Source: Diaporthe sp. PMI_573 (taxonomy: Eukaryota; Ascomycota; Sordariomycetes; Diaporthales; Diaporthaceae). Taken from it: 64,000 nt of DNA. The DNA lies in contig JAJTUP010000017.1 of assembly GCA_021399435.1 (NCBI GenBank), positions 496,001 to 560,000 of the forward strand, written 5' to 3'. Of this stretch, positions 1-9,489 are shown in pieces; position 1 is the first letter of the stretch, and each line of letters opens with the position of its first letter. A program made the position numbers and the translations under genes. The notes beneath the pieces were generated by a model. The model was not told the origin of the DNA and did no database searches. It was given only the letters and a program-made list of their open reading frames with translations.

Positions 1-9
1 TTCTACCCA

Positions 10-477
10 TTAATAGATGTCCCACTCTGGTGCGCACTGGACAAATGATCAGTAATGATACCAGCAGAAAACTCAAGTTAGGTACACTGAGCTCACCAGC
101 AAGAAGTGATCCACGTTGTTAGGTGAGCCAGGTAGCCTCATGCATTCCTCCTCGGTCAGGACTTTGACAACACCGTCCTTGACCCAGATACAGTGATCCT
201 CTTTTGGGAATCCGTACTCGCTGACGAAGTCCCGACACAGCCGGATGCTTTCAAGCCTTCTGGGATTCGATGTCTCTTTCTGGACCATCTCGCCGAGGCC
301 GTTCAATATGGTTTCGAACATGTCCTGTGGGACTTTGGTCGTCTGCTGGGCTGCCCTGGTGTCACTTGTGGCGGCAGCGCTGACGGCTTCAATGGGTATC
401 GGGACGGAGCCGCCGCCCCGTCTCTGAGTCGCTCGTGGCATGGCGGCGGATTTGCACAGGCCAAGCAAGCCGCACAT
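10..477 (-). CDS. Small conserved-looking protein of unknown function (135 aa, two exons)
   Basis: I do not recognise a family. The ATG is at 477. Exon 1 runs 477-97 (127 codons, phase 0). The next bases form a good donor (GTGAGC at 96). A TTACTGATC branch-like site and a CCAG acceptor end the intron at 37. Exon 2 (36-10) adds only eight residues, CAPEWDIY, then TAA. Reading straight through the intron would instead give a seven-residue tail ending at 73. The body is charged and soluble, with no signal peptide or membrane segment; the N-terminal third is Arg/Gly/Ala-rich and low in complexity, and the rest looks like a compact fold. It lies at the window edge, so its left neighbour is unseen. 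Seen: the ORF and splice signals. Inferred: that it is a real gene. Confidence 0.5.
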
Positions 478-2378
478 ATAATGTCAAAAGGTGCGCTGAA
501 GACCATAAGCAACAAATCGCGTGTGCAGCAATAGGGTGGTCGTGGGTTGTAGTGTTGGAGAAGACGAGGTTAGGGAACAGTGAGACTTGTCTAACCAACC
601 GCCTTTAGTAGGGCCGGCCTATCGGTACCTATGTAATCAGGCACCACTGGGAGCACCCACCAAATCTTTCGAACAAAGATCAGGAACATCCTCGCGATGA
701 TCATTACCTGAGAGCCCATGTTGAAGTGATATTTGGGATCGCACATTTCATCCAGCCCTTTCCTCCTCCGAGACCATCGGCCTAGAGATTCTATGCCTGG
801 GGGCGTACCGGAATGAGGGATACAGTCCCTCACCTACCTTCGGACACTCCCATAGTAAATCAGCCTGTGCACAGACCAAGTTGAAGACATGGTCCGTGCA
901 CTAACAGACTCAGTATGAGGAAAAAAGACCTCATCTTCAAGGGGCTTCTTTCCAACCTGTAATTCGAATTGTACTATTAAACTATGAGAGAGCCCTGAAA
1001 GTTGATAGACAGTTCTGGTTCTAAAAATTTAAATGTTGGAAGACTTGATGTGGTTGAGGAACATATAAGTAAAGTCCCAGAGTTTGTGTGGGTGTTAGTG
1101 ATTTTGTGTGGTCCGAAGGTAGGTGAGTCTGCGGGGCTCATGTTCAAGCCGTGCCAAAAACCAGCCAAAGTACTTATAGGTAGCCGGGCCTATCTACCAC
1201 AAATACAGGACTGGCCCCGATATGTGTATGCAGCTTGCTTTCAAGAAGATACTTCTGTGAAACTAACCAGAAGATCCAATCTCAAGCATAGCAGTAATTA
1301 TCCGCACGAAGCTTGCGTCCGGCGTCCCCGCAAATCATCGCGCATCGTTGCTATGTGTTACGAGCTTTGCTCGGGTGTCCGTCACGCGGCCACAGTATCC
1401 ACGTAGTGAATCACCTGGGCAGTGCTCGACGTGTAACTTCTTATAAGATAATCTGCCATAGGACAACTCCATAAGATCAACTTCTAGATAACCTCCTGTG
1501 GGATAACCTCCTGTGGGTAACCCGTAAGGAGGTAAGTAAGCCACGGATTCCACAGTGGCAGTTGGAACTTTTGGAGTATGTGGCTGTGATACTGTAAAAT
1601 GGATGTGATAGTACAGAAATAGAGTGCTATAGGCCTTCGGTCTTGAGTAGAGTTGTCTAGGTAACTACAGTGGGCAGTGGGAGGCTAAGGTATAAACAGT
1701 CATTCTCGTGGTAGAAGTCGTCAGAAGCCAAGTTCCCAGCTTTGGAGGCAATCATGTCATGTCAGATCAATGCATCCAGGGGACAGACGAGACTAGGTGA
1801 GTAGCTAGACACGTCAGGCAGGGACTGGTGGTCGAGGTGATTCAATTCTGGGCATTCAGGCATGGGAGATGGGGCAGGCTGCTTGGAGGCGTGGGCGCAC
1901 CAAGGCATAATTGTTGGAGAGTCGAGTTTCGACGTTGCTCTGCAGTCATCCCACCAGAGTATCTCTAACCTAGGTGCGAAGTGAGGATTGAGACTGAAAC
2001 AGTTGACACGCGGCAGACAAGACGCTGACGGTAGAGGCGTGACTTTTCGCTCTCGTTGACTGGACGATGAGTCTTCACGGTGGATAAAAGCTAGACAGGG
2101 CAAGGCAGTGGAAACCCCTGTTCCCCAGACGGAGCGTGGGTTGGAGGTGCGCTGCGTTGGCTCCGTTTGGGACCCCACAGCCCGGGACCCTAGCCCCACC
2201 GTCGCAGCAACGCTTGGCTGTCTGTACCGTCTAGGACCGTCCTGCACGGTGCATGGTACAGGCCACAAGGGAGATAGGGCGAGCGAGCTCGGAGCTGACG
2301 CGAAAAAAATTGGTCCAACACCATTCGGTGAGTCGAGCAGATCGGAGCTCTGGGTTTGTCTGGGGTTGGGTGCCCCGG
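478..2378. other. Gene-poor interval
   Basis: I see no supported gene in this 1.9 kb. Short open frames exist on both strands but show no domain, no sensible start context and no splice structure. The only structured element is a perfect tandem duplication of the 15-mer GATAACCTCCTGTGG (1487-1501 and 1502-1516). The right end must hold the distal promoter of the reductoisomerase gene. Confidence 0.5.
1487..1516. repeat. Two perfect 15-bp tandem copies
   Basis: GATAACCTCCTGTGG occurs twice back to back with no mismatch. A looser relative (TAGGACAACTCC) lies about 25 bp to the left. No function is apparent. Confidence 0.8.
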
Positions 2379-2496
2379 TATAAGCTTCCAAGCTCGCTCG
2401 GTCAACACCACGTCTTTCCTCCTTCACCACAACCTCTCCAGCTTCCCAGTCCCTCCTCCCCGTGTGCCCCAATCTCCACTCAGAACAGCCCTCACA
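2068..2496 (+). promoter_or_regulatory. Probable promoter and leader of the ketol-acid reductoisomerase gene
   Basis: A TATAAG sequence lies at 2379-2384, 113 nt before the start codon. It is followed by a long pyrimidine-rich leader (about 2410-2470) of the kind that precedes highly expressed fungal genes. TGAGTC, the core of the Gcn4/CPC1 site without its final A, occurs at 2068-2073 and 2329-2334. General amino-acid control of branched-chain genes is established in fungi; that these two half-sites act here is only a guess. Confidence 0.4.
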
Positions 2497-3959
2497 ATGT
2501 CTGCAAGAGGTTTCTCTTCCGCCCTGCGGCCCGCCGCCCGTCAATTGACAAAGAACACCGCCCAGAGGCGCACATTCGTCGCTGCTCTGAACGCCGCCTC
2601 GCGCACCTCTGCCGTCGCCCGCCCTGCTCTGGCCAACCCCATCCAGCAGCAGATCCGTGGTGTCAAGACTGTTGACTTTGCTGGCCACAAGGAGACCGTC
2701 TTCGGTGAGCCTCGAGCCCGCCTCGATTGATGCATTGGTGCCTCTTGCTGACTCTGTACCTCCCTCCCCAACAGAGCGCGATGACTGGCCCAAGGAGAAG
2801 CTCCTGGTGAGTCACCGACACCCCAATCCCCCTTGCCCCATACCCTTCAGACCTCAAGGCGGCCTCAATGCCGCTCTGGGCGACAGCTTGCTGATGACAA
2901 CCCCAGGACTACTTCAAGAACGACACCCTCGCCCTGATCGGCTACGGCTCCCAGGGCCACGGCCAGGGTCTTAACCTCCGTGACAACGGCCTGAACGTCA
3001 TCATCGGTGTCCGAAAGAACGGCAAGTCCTGGAAGGACGCCATCCAGGATGGCTGGGTCCCCGGCAAGAACCTGTTCGAGGTCGACGAGGCCATCTCCAA
3101 GGGCTCCATCATCATGAACCTGCTGTCCGATGCTGCCCAGTCCGAGACCTGGCCCCACCTGAAGCCTCAGATCACCAAGGGAAAGGCGAGTCATTCCCAG
3201 CGAGCTAACCACACCCCCGACCTGGCGTCGTCCCCAATTGCTAACTTTGTACAAATCTCACAGACCCTGTACTTCTCCCACGGTTTCTCCCCCGTCTTCA
3301 GGGACCTGACCAAGGTCGACGTCCCCAAGGATGTCGACGTCATCCTCGTCGCCCCCAAGGGCTCCGGCCGTACCGTGCGCTCCCTCTTCCGTGAGGGCCG
3401 TGGCATCAACTCGTCCATCGCCGTCTACCAGGACGTCACCGGCAAGGCCGAGGAGAAGGCCATCGCCATGGGTGTCGCCGTCGGCTCCGGATACCTGTAC
3501 AAGACCACCTTCGAGAAGGAGGTCTACTCTGACCTCTACGGAGAGCGTGGCTGCCTGATGGGCGGCATCCACGGCATGTTCCTCGCCCAGTACGAGGTCC
3601 TCCGCGAGAACGGCCACTCCCCCAGCGAGGCCTTCAACGAGACCGTCGAGGAGGCCACCCAGTCGCTGTACCCCCTGATCGGCGCCAACGGCATGGACTG
3701 GATGTACGAGGCCTGCTCCACCACCGCCCGCCGCGGCGCCATCGACTGGTCGCCCCGCTTCAAGGACGCCCTCAAGCCCGTCTTCAACGACCTGTACGAG
3801 TCGGTCAAGAACGGCTCCGAGACCAAGCGCTCCCTCGACTACAACGGCCAGCCCGACTACCGCGAGAAGTACGAGGCCGAGATGGAGGAGATCCGCAACC
3901 TGGAGATCTGGCGCGCCGGAAAGGCCGTCCGCTCCCTGCGTCCTGAGAACCAGAAGTAA
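2497..3959 (+). CDS. ILV5: Ketol-acid reductoisomerase, mitochondrial (404 aa, four exons)
   Basis: Second step of valine, leucine and isoleucine synthesis: it isomerises and reduces 2-acetolactate or 2-aceto-2-hydroxybutyrate with NADPH and Mg2+ in the mitochondrial matrix. Exons are 2497-2704, 2775-2806, 2907-3185 and 3264-3959, and all frames close. Residues 1 to about 50 are rich in Arg, Ser and Ala, as in a transit peptide. The Rossmann loop GYGSQGHGQ is at 92-100. The C-terminal knotted domain carries the DLYGERG metal-binding segment. The length matches fungal homologues. Intron 1 splits the Glu codon of VFERDDWP. Intron 3 (3186-3263) starts GCGAGT, a GC-AG intron; it is 78 nt, in frame and free of stops, so a longer reading through it is possible. 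I prefer splicing because it restores the family sequence GKTLYFSHGF. Identity is very secure. Confidence 0.97.
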
Positions 3960-4511
3960 GATGGATATAATGCATCCGTCTTGCTTTGGTACTTGAAAAC
4001 TGGGGCGGAGAGAAGACTCGAGTGGTCGAGGGCTTGTTGATCACTTTGGCTTGTCTATTTAGCTCAAAGAGGTGGTTCTGGAAAACTTTCCTAGGTCACG
4101 GGGAAATGTGTGCGTGCGTTTTTGCGCGGGCAAGGGACAAAAAGTCTGGGGATTGTGTATTTTATATCCAATTTTGATATTTTTTTCCGTGAAATACCTT
4201 TTTCGTTCCCGGGATCTTGAGGCTGGGGAAAGAAGAAAGTTTTGATGGCTTAAAATCACTGATCTTTTCGTTGCTCCCAAAGTATATGATGCCTAATGAC
4301 CACCACGGTGTTCGCGAATGGATAGGTACCGAATGCGGCGGATGACAGACACTCAATTGAAGCCCGGAGCATGGGTGAATTGACGAATGTGTGCGCCCGT
4401 TCCGACTTCCGGTCTCGGCCCCGGTCCCCCCCTTCCTGCGGCTCGCGCATTTGAGCATGGCGGCGTCGTCCGGCGACCTCGAGCATCAACAGCCGCCGCG
4501 AAGGATTTAGG

Positions 4512-4531
4512 CGAGTCGAGTCGAGTCGAGT
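4512..4531. repeat. CGAGT pentanucleotide microsatellite (4 copies)
   Basis: Four perfect copies of CGAGT stand about 430 bp upstream of the dehydratase start codon. It is a length-variable tract with no evident function. Confidence 0.9.
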
Positions 4532-4914
4532 CAAGGGTAACTCTTTTCATCGCCGCGTCGATTGGCGTTTGCTTTTAAAGTCCGGTGGTCCCCCGGGCAG
4601 GTCTTGTTTACTTCCATCTCTCTCCCCGACTCTGTTACCAAATTCTCCCCATACTTGCCACCTCCACTTTTGTTATCGCCTGGCTTATACGCAGCACGCA
4701 TTCGGTCATTCCTCGTCATAGACAACCATATGTACATATAGACAGTGACACATTCGCTTCTCGCATATATTTGAGTCGCTTGGCTTGCTGCCTTTTAAAC
4801 TCGACAAGCTGGGACCTCCTCGCGGCCGTGATACAGAAGGAGGAAACCCTGCCTGGTTACACGCTGTCACACGGGCAACGGAGCACCACCACACAGCACA
4901 GGGCGCGCCATAGA

Positions 4915-4940
4915 CACCACCACCACCACCACCACCACCA
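4915..4940. repeat. CAC trinucleotide microsatellite in the 5' leader
   Basis: Nearly nine CAC units end 17 nt before the ATG at 4958. On the other strand this is GTG repeats. It could be read as poly-His in an upstream frame, but that frame has no support as a gene. Confidence 0.9.
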
Positions 4941-4957
4941 AAGGCAGGACACACACG

Positions 4958-6234
4958 ATGGCATACCCAAGCACCTGCCCGCCCCTGACGCGCGCCTCGG
5001 TGGTCGCGGCGCACGACCTCGTGCGGCCGCACGTCCACCGCACGCCCGTGCTGACCAACTCTACGCTGTCGCGGCTGGCGTCGACGCCGCAGGGGGATAG
5101 GCCCGGGGACAGGGAGGCGGCCGTGGGCAACGGAGGCGAAGAGGGGGAGGAAAAGGTAAAAGAGAAGGCAGGGCCTCCTGCGCAGCCCGTTATCCGGCTG
5201 TGGTTCAAGTGCGAGAACCTGCAGCGGGTCGGGGCGTTCAAGGTGCGCGGGGCGTTCCACGCCGTCGAGAGGCTCAAGGCTGATGGGGGGTCGGTTGCTG
5301 GTGGGGGGCTCTCGAGGGGGGTTGTTACTCATAGTAGTGGTGAGTATTTTCTTCCCCCATTATACTCTCCGTGGTGTGCTGCTTGAGGTGTAGCTTTCAC
5401 GCGTCAATTACATCCGACTGACACTTATCCACAGGCAACCACGCGCAGGCCCTAGCCCTCGCGGCCCGCGAGTCCGGGATCCCAGCACACATCGTCATGC
5501 CCGAGATCTCACCCGCGGGCAAAGTAGCCGCGACAAAGGGGTACGGCGCCAACGTCGTCTTCAGCGGGTCGACGTCCGTGGAGCGCGAGGCGGTCGCGGC
5601 CCGCGTCATGGCCGAGACGGGCGCCAGACTTGTGCCCCCCTATGACCACCCGGACATCGTCCTGGGGCAGGGCACCCTGGGCCTCGAGCTCCAGGACCAG
5701 GTTGCGGAGATGATGGCGGAGGGGGAGAAGAACGGGGAAAAGACGAAGGTGAAGGGCCTGGATGCTATCATCGCACCCTGCGGCGGCGGGGGCATGCTCT
5801 CCGGGGTGGCGCTGTCGTGCGAGGGCACGGGGATCCGCGTCTTCGGCGCGGAGCCCTCGTTCCAGGGCGCAGACGACTGCCGCCGCGGTCTGGCGGCCGG
5901 AAAACGCGTCGAGAGCGTGTCGACCCTGACAATCGCCGATGGGCTCCGCACGCCCGTCGGCGCGATCCCGTGGTCCATCATCCACGACCGGGGGTTAGTT
6001 AGGGCCATGTACGCCGTGACTGAGGCGCAGATCGCGGCCGCGCTGCGGCTTGTCCTCGAGCGCATGAAGGTTGTTGTTGAGCCCAGCGCTGCGGTCCCAC
6101 TTGCTGTTGTGCTCTTTAACGAGGAGTTCCGGGCTATGGTTGAGCGGGAGGCTGGGCCTGAGGGGTGGGACTTGGGCGTTGTGTTTAGTGGGGGGAATGT
6201 TGGGCTTGATAAACTTGGGGCTTTGTTTGCTTGA
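4958..6234 (+). CDS. PLP-dependent serine/threonine dehydratase or serine racemase (393 aa, two exons)
   Basis: Fold-type II pyridoxal-phosphate enzyme expected to deaminate L-serine, L-threonine or hydroxyaspartate, or to racemise serine, in the cytosol. Exons are 4958-5339 and 5435-6234; the 95-nt intron (GTGAGT...CACAG) splits the Gly codon of the conserved SSGNHAQA motif. The PLP lysine is K95 in GAFKVRGA. The glycine-rich phosphate loop CGGGGMLSG is near residues 243-251. SGGNVGL closes the active site near the C-terminus. There is no C-terminal ACT-type regulatory domain, so it is unlike the biosynthetic threonine deaminase ILV1 despite lying next to a branched-chain gene. An acidic low-complexity insert (about 46-76, rich in Gly and Glu) separates the first strands and is unusual. 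Substrate choice among serine racemase, L-serine dehydratase and 3-hydroxyaspartate dehydratase cannot be read from the sequence. Confidence 0.9.
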
Positions 6235-6890
6235 GAGATGATGATCCTAATAGAGAAGTTTCTGTTCCGTAGCGGCAAGCATCTGAGGGTGTTATGTAGA
6301 TGTTATCTTATGTTTCTCTGTGATCAACCTTTTTTGTTTCGTTACCTGTGGTACCCTATAAATTTCACTGGCACTCCTATACTCAGCCATGAGAGGGACA
6401 TTCCAAACGATTGGATTTAGGGGTCTCTAAGCACACATTTGCCAGTCGAGTTATGATCGAAATCTGTAAGTATCAAAGTCTACAGACAAAACTGAAGACA
6501 GACTTTTCACCGAAGCGGGACCGGCAAAACGACTATAAAGAAGAGCTGTATGTAGTATTGTTCTGACTATTTTCCCTCACGGTTGGTGATTGGCACATCG
6601 TTTGAAACCTGAGGCATTGCAAACCACGAAAATAGTAGGATAGATTTGAGATTTCCTTTTCTTAGCTGAGAGAAAACTGATGCGTGTGCCAATTTTGCAC
6701 CTGGCGTATCGGACTGTTGATATTACAATATTTGTAGGAACAGTGCGTGCACAGTGTACCCACACCAAAGGGGCGGTAGGACTAAGTGAAGAAGCACGCA
6801 CTGGCAATAGACTATTCGGGCGTCTACCTAATTGATCACATTCTCAAACCCCTGCCCGACATGACTTCCGAGGCTTTACTATCGATTGAA
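6235..6890. other. Convergent intergenic region
   Basis: This holds the 3' ends of the dehydratase (plus) and the five-LysM gene (minus). I see no coding or structural feature. Confidence 0.5.
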
Positions 6891-8682
6891 TTAAAATCCG
6901 ACGTCCATTCTGCGCTTCGCAGCTCTCACACCGACGCAGTAATAATAGCCCTCCCACAGCGATGAGCAATCCGAGCCGACTGACGGATTCCATGTATAAA
7001 ACTGCTGCAAAGTGAATGTTTTATACAAATCGAGGACCTTCTGGCAGTAATCTCCCTTCTTGGCCTGGTAGTAAGAGTTGCCTAGGGGCAGATTGTCATC
7101 AGTGACTGATTTCGAAATAGCCGAGTCCTGCCTCATGATTTGGGAGTACTCACAGGTTGAAATGATGCCAGTTTGAGTTGGTGTTGGGCCACTTGCGGAC
7201 GTGGTGCTCGTTTTCGTCGTCGTGGTCGTGACAGGGGCAGTCGGGGTCCCAGGAACACTGACGCAGACGTAGTACCCGCCCCAGAGCTGGGAGCAGTCAT
7301 TGCCGACAGAGGGGTTCCAAGAATAGCTGTGGAAAACATTAGAACAGATGATGAGGTCCGAGGGTGCTTATGCCGTGGGGAGAACTCACAAGTTGGCCAG
7401 GGTGAAAGTGCCGTACTTGTCCACAATCTTCTGACAGGTATCCCCAGACCCCACCTTGTAATACGAGGTACCTTGAAAATATGAGCTTCATATCGATTGC
7501 ATTGGCACAAAAGGCATTATACTACTTACAAAAGGAAACTAATCCGCTTTGCGTCGGCGTGGGCGCCGATGGGGCACTCGTCGTTGTCGCGAGGGTCGTT
7601 GTGGGCTTGGATGTTGGTGTGCCTGGTACACCGACACAGACGTAATAGCCTCCCCAGAGCGAGGAGCATTCCGTACCTAATGATGGATTCCAAGTGTAAC
7701 TATTCGAGTGGTTAGAAATTGGAGCGACTAGCAAAGGTGGGAGCTGGGCTTACAAGTCATCGAGGGTGAAGGTACCGTACTTGTCAACGATCTTTTGGCA
7801 AGTGTCGTCAGAGCCAACCTTGTAATACGAAACACCTGGATACTGTTAGTTAGAACCTATTAAATCACCGAGTTGTGAAAAAGGCAGGGCCTTTGGTCTT
7901 ACAGGTGGAAATGATACCACTCTGTGTGGGTGATGGTGCTGTGGGAGCGCCAGTTGTTGTCGCCGTCGCAGTGGTAGTCGTAGGCGCCGCAGTCGGAGTG
8001 TTAGAAATGCCAACGCAGACATAGTACCCCCGAAGGAGGGTCGAACAATCTAAGCAGTGAAATCAGTATGTGTCTTCTTGAAGCACAAGTGGTATATTCA
8101 CCAGACTCTACAGCAGGGTTCCACGAATAGCTATGCGAGAAGTCAGTACTTGTTCGCTAGGTATTTGAGTCCAAGAAATTCTCACAAATCATCCAGGGTG
8201 AAAGTTCCGTAGAGATCTACAATCTTCTGGCAAGTGTCCCCTGTAGCTACTTTGTAGAACGATTTGCCTGGAATGTCGCGAATTAGTTTGTGGAGTAGGC
8301 AGGAAGTGCTACATAACTCACAATCTGATGTAATTCCAGCCTGGGTCGGCGATGGGCCTGAAGGTGTCGTAGTTGTCTGTGTGCTCGTCGAGGTCGACGA
8401 AGTTGAGGTAGCACTGGTGGTTGGTAGTGACCAATTATCCCAATCAACACAGTAGTCTATGCCGGGGACAACACCTTTTGAGCATCCCGATCCCACAGAG
8501 GGATTGGAGCTGATGAACTGATCTAGAGTGATGCCCCAGTCAGAGGCGATCGAGGAGCAGGTATCTCCCGAATTGGCCGTGACCGAGAATGTGCAGTCTC
8601 GCCTATGAAGAGCCTGAGACTTAGCCGCCGTGGCCAGAAGAAGCCCGCTAAAGAGAGTGACAATCATCATGTTTGAGGGCAT
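6891..8682 (-). CDS. Secreted five-LysM chitin-binding protein, candidate LysM effector (438 aa, nine exons)
   Basis: LysM modules bind N-acetylglucosamine polymers; secreted fungal proteins made only of LysM modules shield hyphal chitin or sequester chitin fragments. Exons, 5' to 3': 8682-8322, 8267-8186, 8130-8102, 8049-7903, 7835-7754, 7699-7530, 7471-7390, 7326-7154 and 7081-6891; all phases close. I start at the ATG at 8682, which gives a signal peptide (MPSNMMIVTLFSGLLLATAA, continuing KSQA). LysM modules lie near residues 30-80, 124-173, 208-259, 292-343 and 377-428, joined by Thr/Ser/Pro-rich linkers. Modules 2-5 share the pattern YYKV-GDTCQKIVDKYGTFTL-WNPS-CS-GYYVCVGV, each with paired cysteines. 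There is no enzyme domain, anchor or GPI signal. Its promoter faces that of another LysM gene. The signal peptide and modules are seen; an effector role is inferred. Confidence 0.9.
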
Positions 8683-9489
8683 GAACGCATTCAGAGACAC
8701 TCCGAGGGTATGAACAGGAGTGTCACAATTCCAACAGGCGGCCTGGAGTTATCAGGGAAATAAGAGAGGGCGAACTACCTGTGGTCCAGAGAGTATTCCT
8801 CAGCTGTGGATGCAGCCGGGATAGGGAATATTCTGCTGTATACAGCTCACCGCCGAACGTGGCCGTGAACCGGCTCTGCCGAGTGGCAAACGAGCTATCG
8901 ATTTCACGATGTGATCTGCATTTCCAAGCGAGGTGTTTGTCCTTCCAAGTGGCACAAGAAGACAGGTGACTGCGTCGTGATCCTTCATTGAGCGAGTACT
9001 TTTGTTTCCCCACTGTTTGTGTGACTTGAAACCGTGGTTCTAAGTTCGCAGCCTGCTTCGTTTCAACGTTCAACACGCTCGAAGTTACTCTGCATCTCGG
9101 ATATTACGAAATTTTCCGAGACTAGTAAGCCCAACGTTGTCTTGGCACAGTGCTGCTGCTGCCGTTGAAAACCGGAACCACCTGGTCAGGTGCATTGGCT
9201 CCGTCTATTAGTGCCGCTACAGTAACACAAAGGAATTCACAATTTCCCGCCTGAACCAAGTGCTGACCACTCCTTGATACAACAATATGCAATTATGCCC
9301 ACAGCTACTGCTTTTCTGAATCTTAGACGTGTGGGTGTAAGAGAAGATCCCGAGGCAAGCTGTAATGGGATGGAGACAAAAGACGTGGGCATCACGGAAT
9401 CCCTTCCTCTCGCTCCCAATCAGTCTTTACTTCTAAAGCGCCCATCCAATTGTTCCAACTTCAGTGTTGTAAGCCCAAGAGCTCACAGA
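8683..9489. promoter_or_regulatory. Shared intergenic promoter region of two divergent LysM genes
   Basis: These 807 bp separate the start codons of two oppositely transcribed LysM genes, so both must be driven from here. I see no clear TATA box or known operator. Joint regulation is an inference from the layout. Confidence 0.5.

Larger units (their letters stand above)
3960..4957. other. Intergenic region with two microsatellites
   Basis: This holds the 3' end of the reductoisomerase transcript and the promoter of the dehydratase gene, with no coding signal. Two simple repeats lie on the promoter side: CGAGT x4 at 4512-4531 and CAC x8.7 at 4915-4940. The CAC tract ends 17 nt before the start codon and is presumably transcribed as leader. 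Confidence 0.6.

Noticed and set aside
1762..2793. 343-codon minus-strand open frame overlapping the reductoisomerase promoter and first exons
   Set aside because: It is antisense to a certain gene, has low-complexity Ser/Gly/Arg composition and shows no domain. GC-rich coding DNA often gives such antisense frames.
4706..5332. Two overlapping minus-strand frames across the dehydratase start
   Set aside because: Both are antisense to the clear PLP enzyme and are open because of its GC bias; the His/Gly runs come from the CAC repeat.
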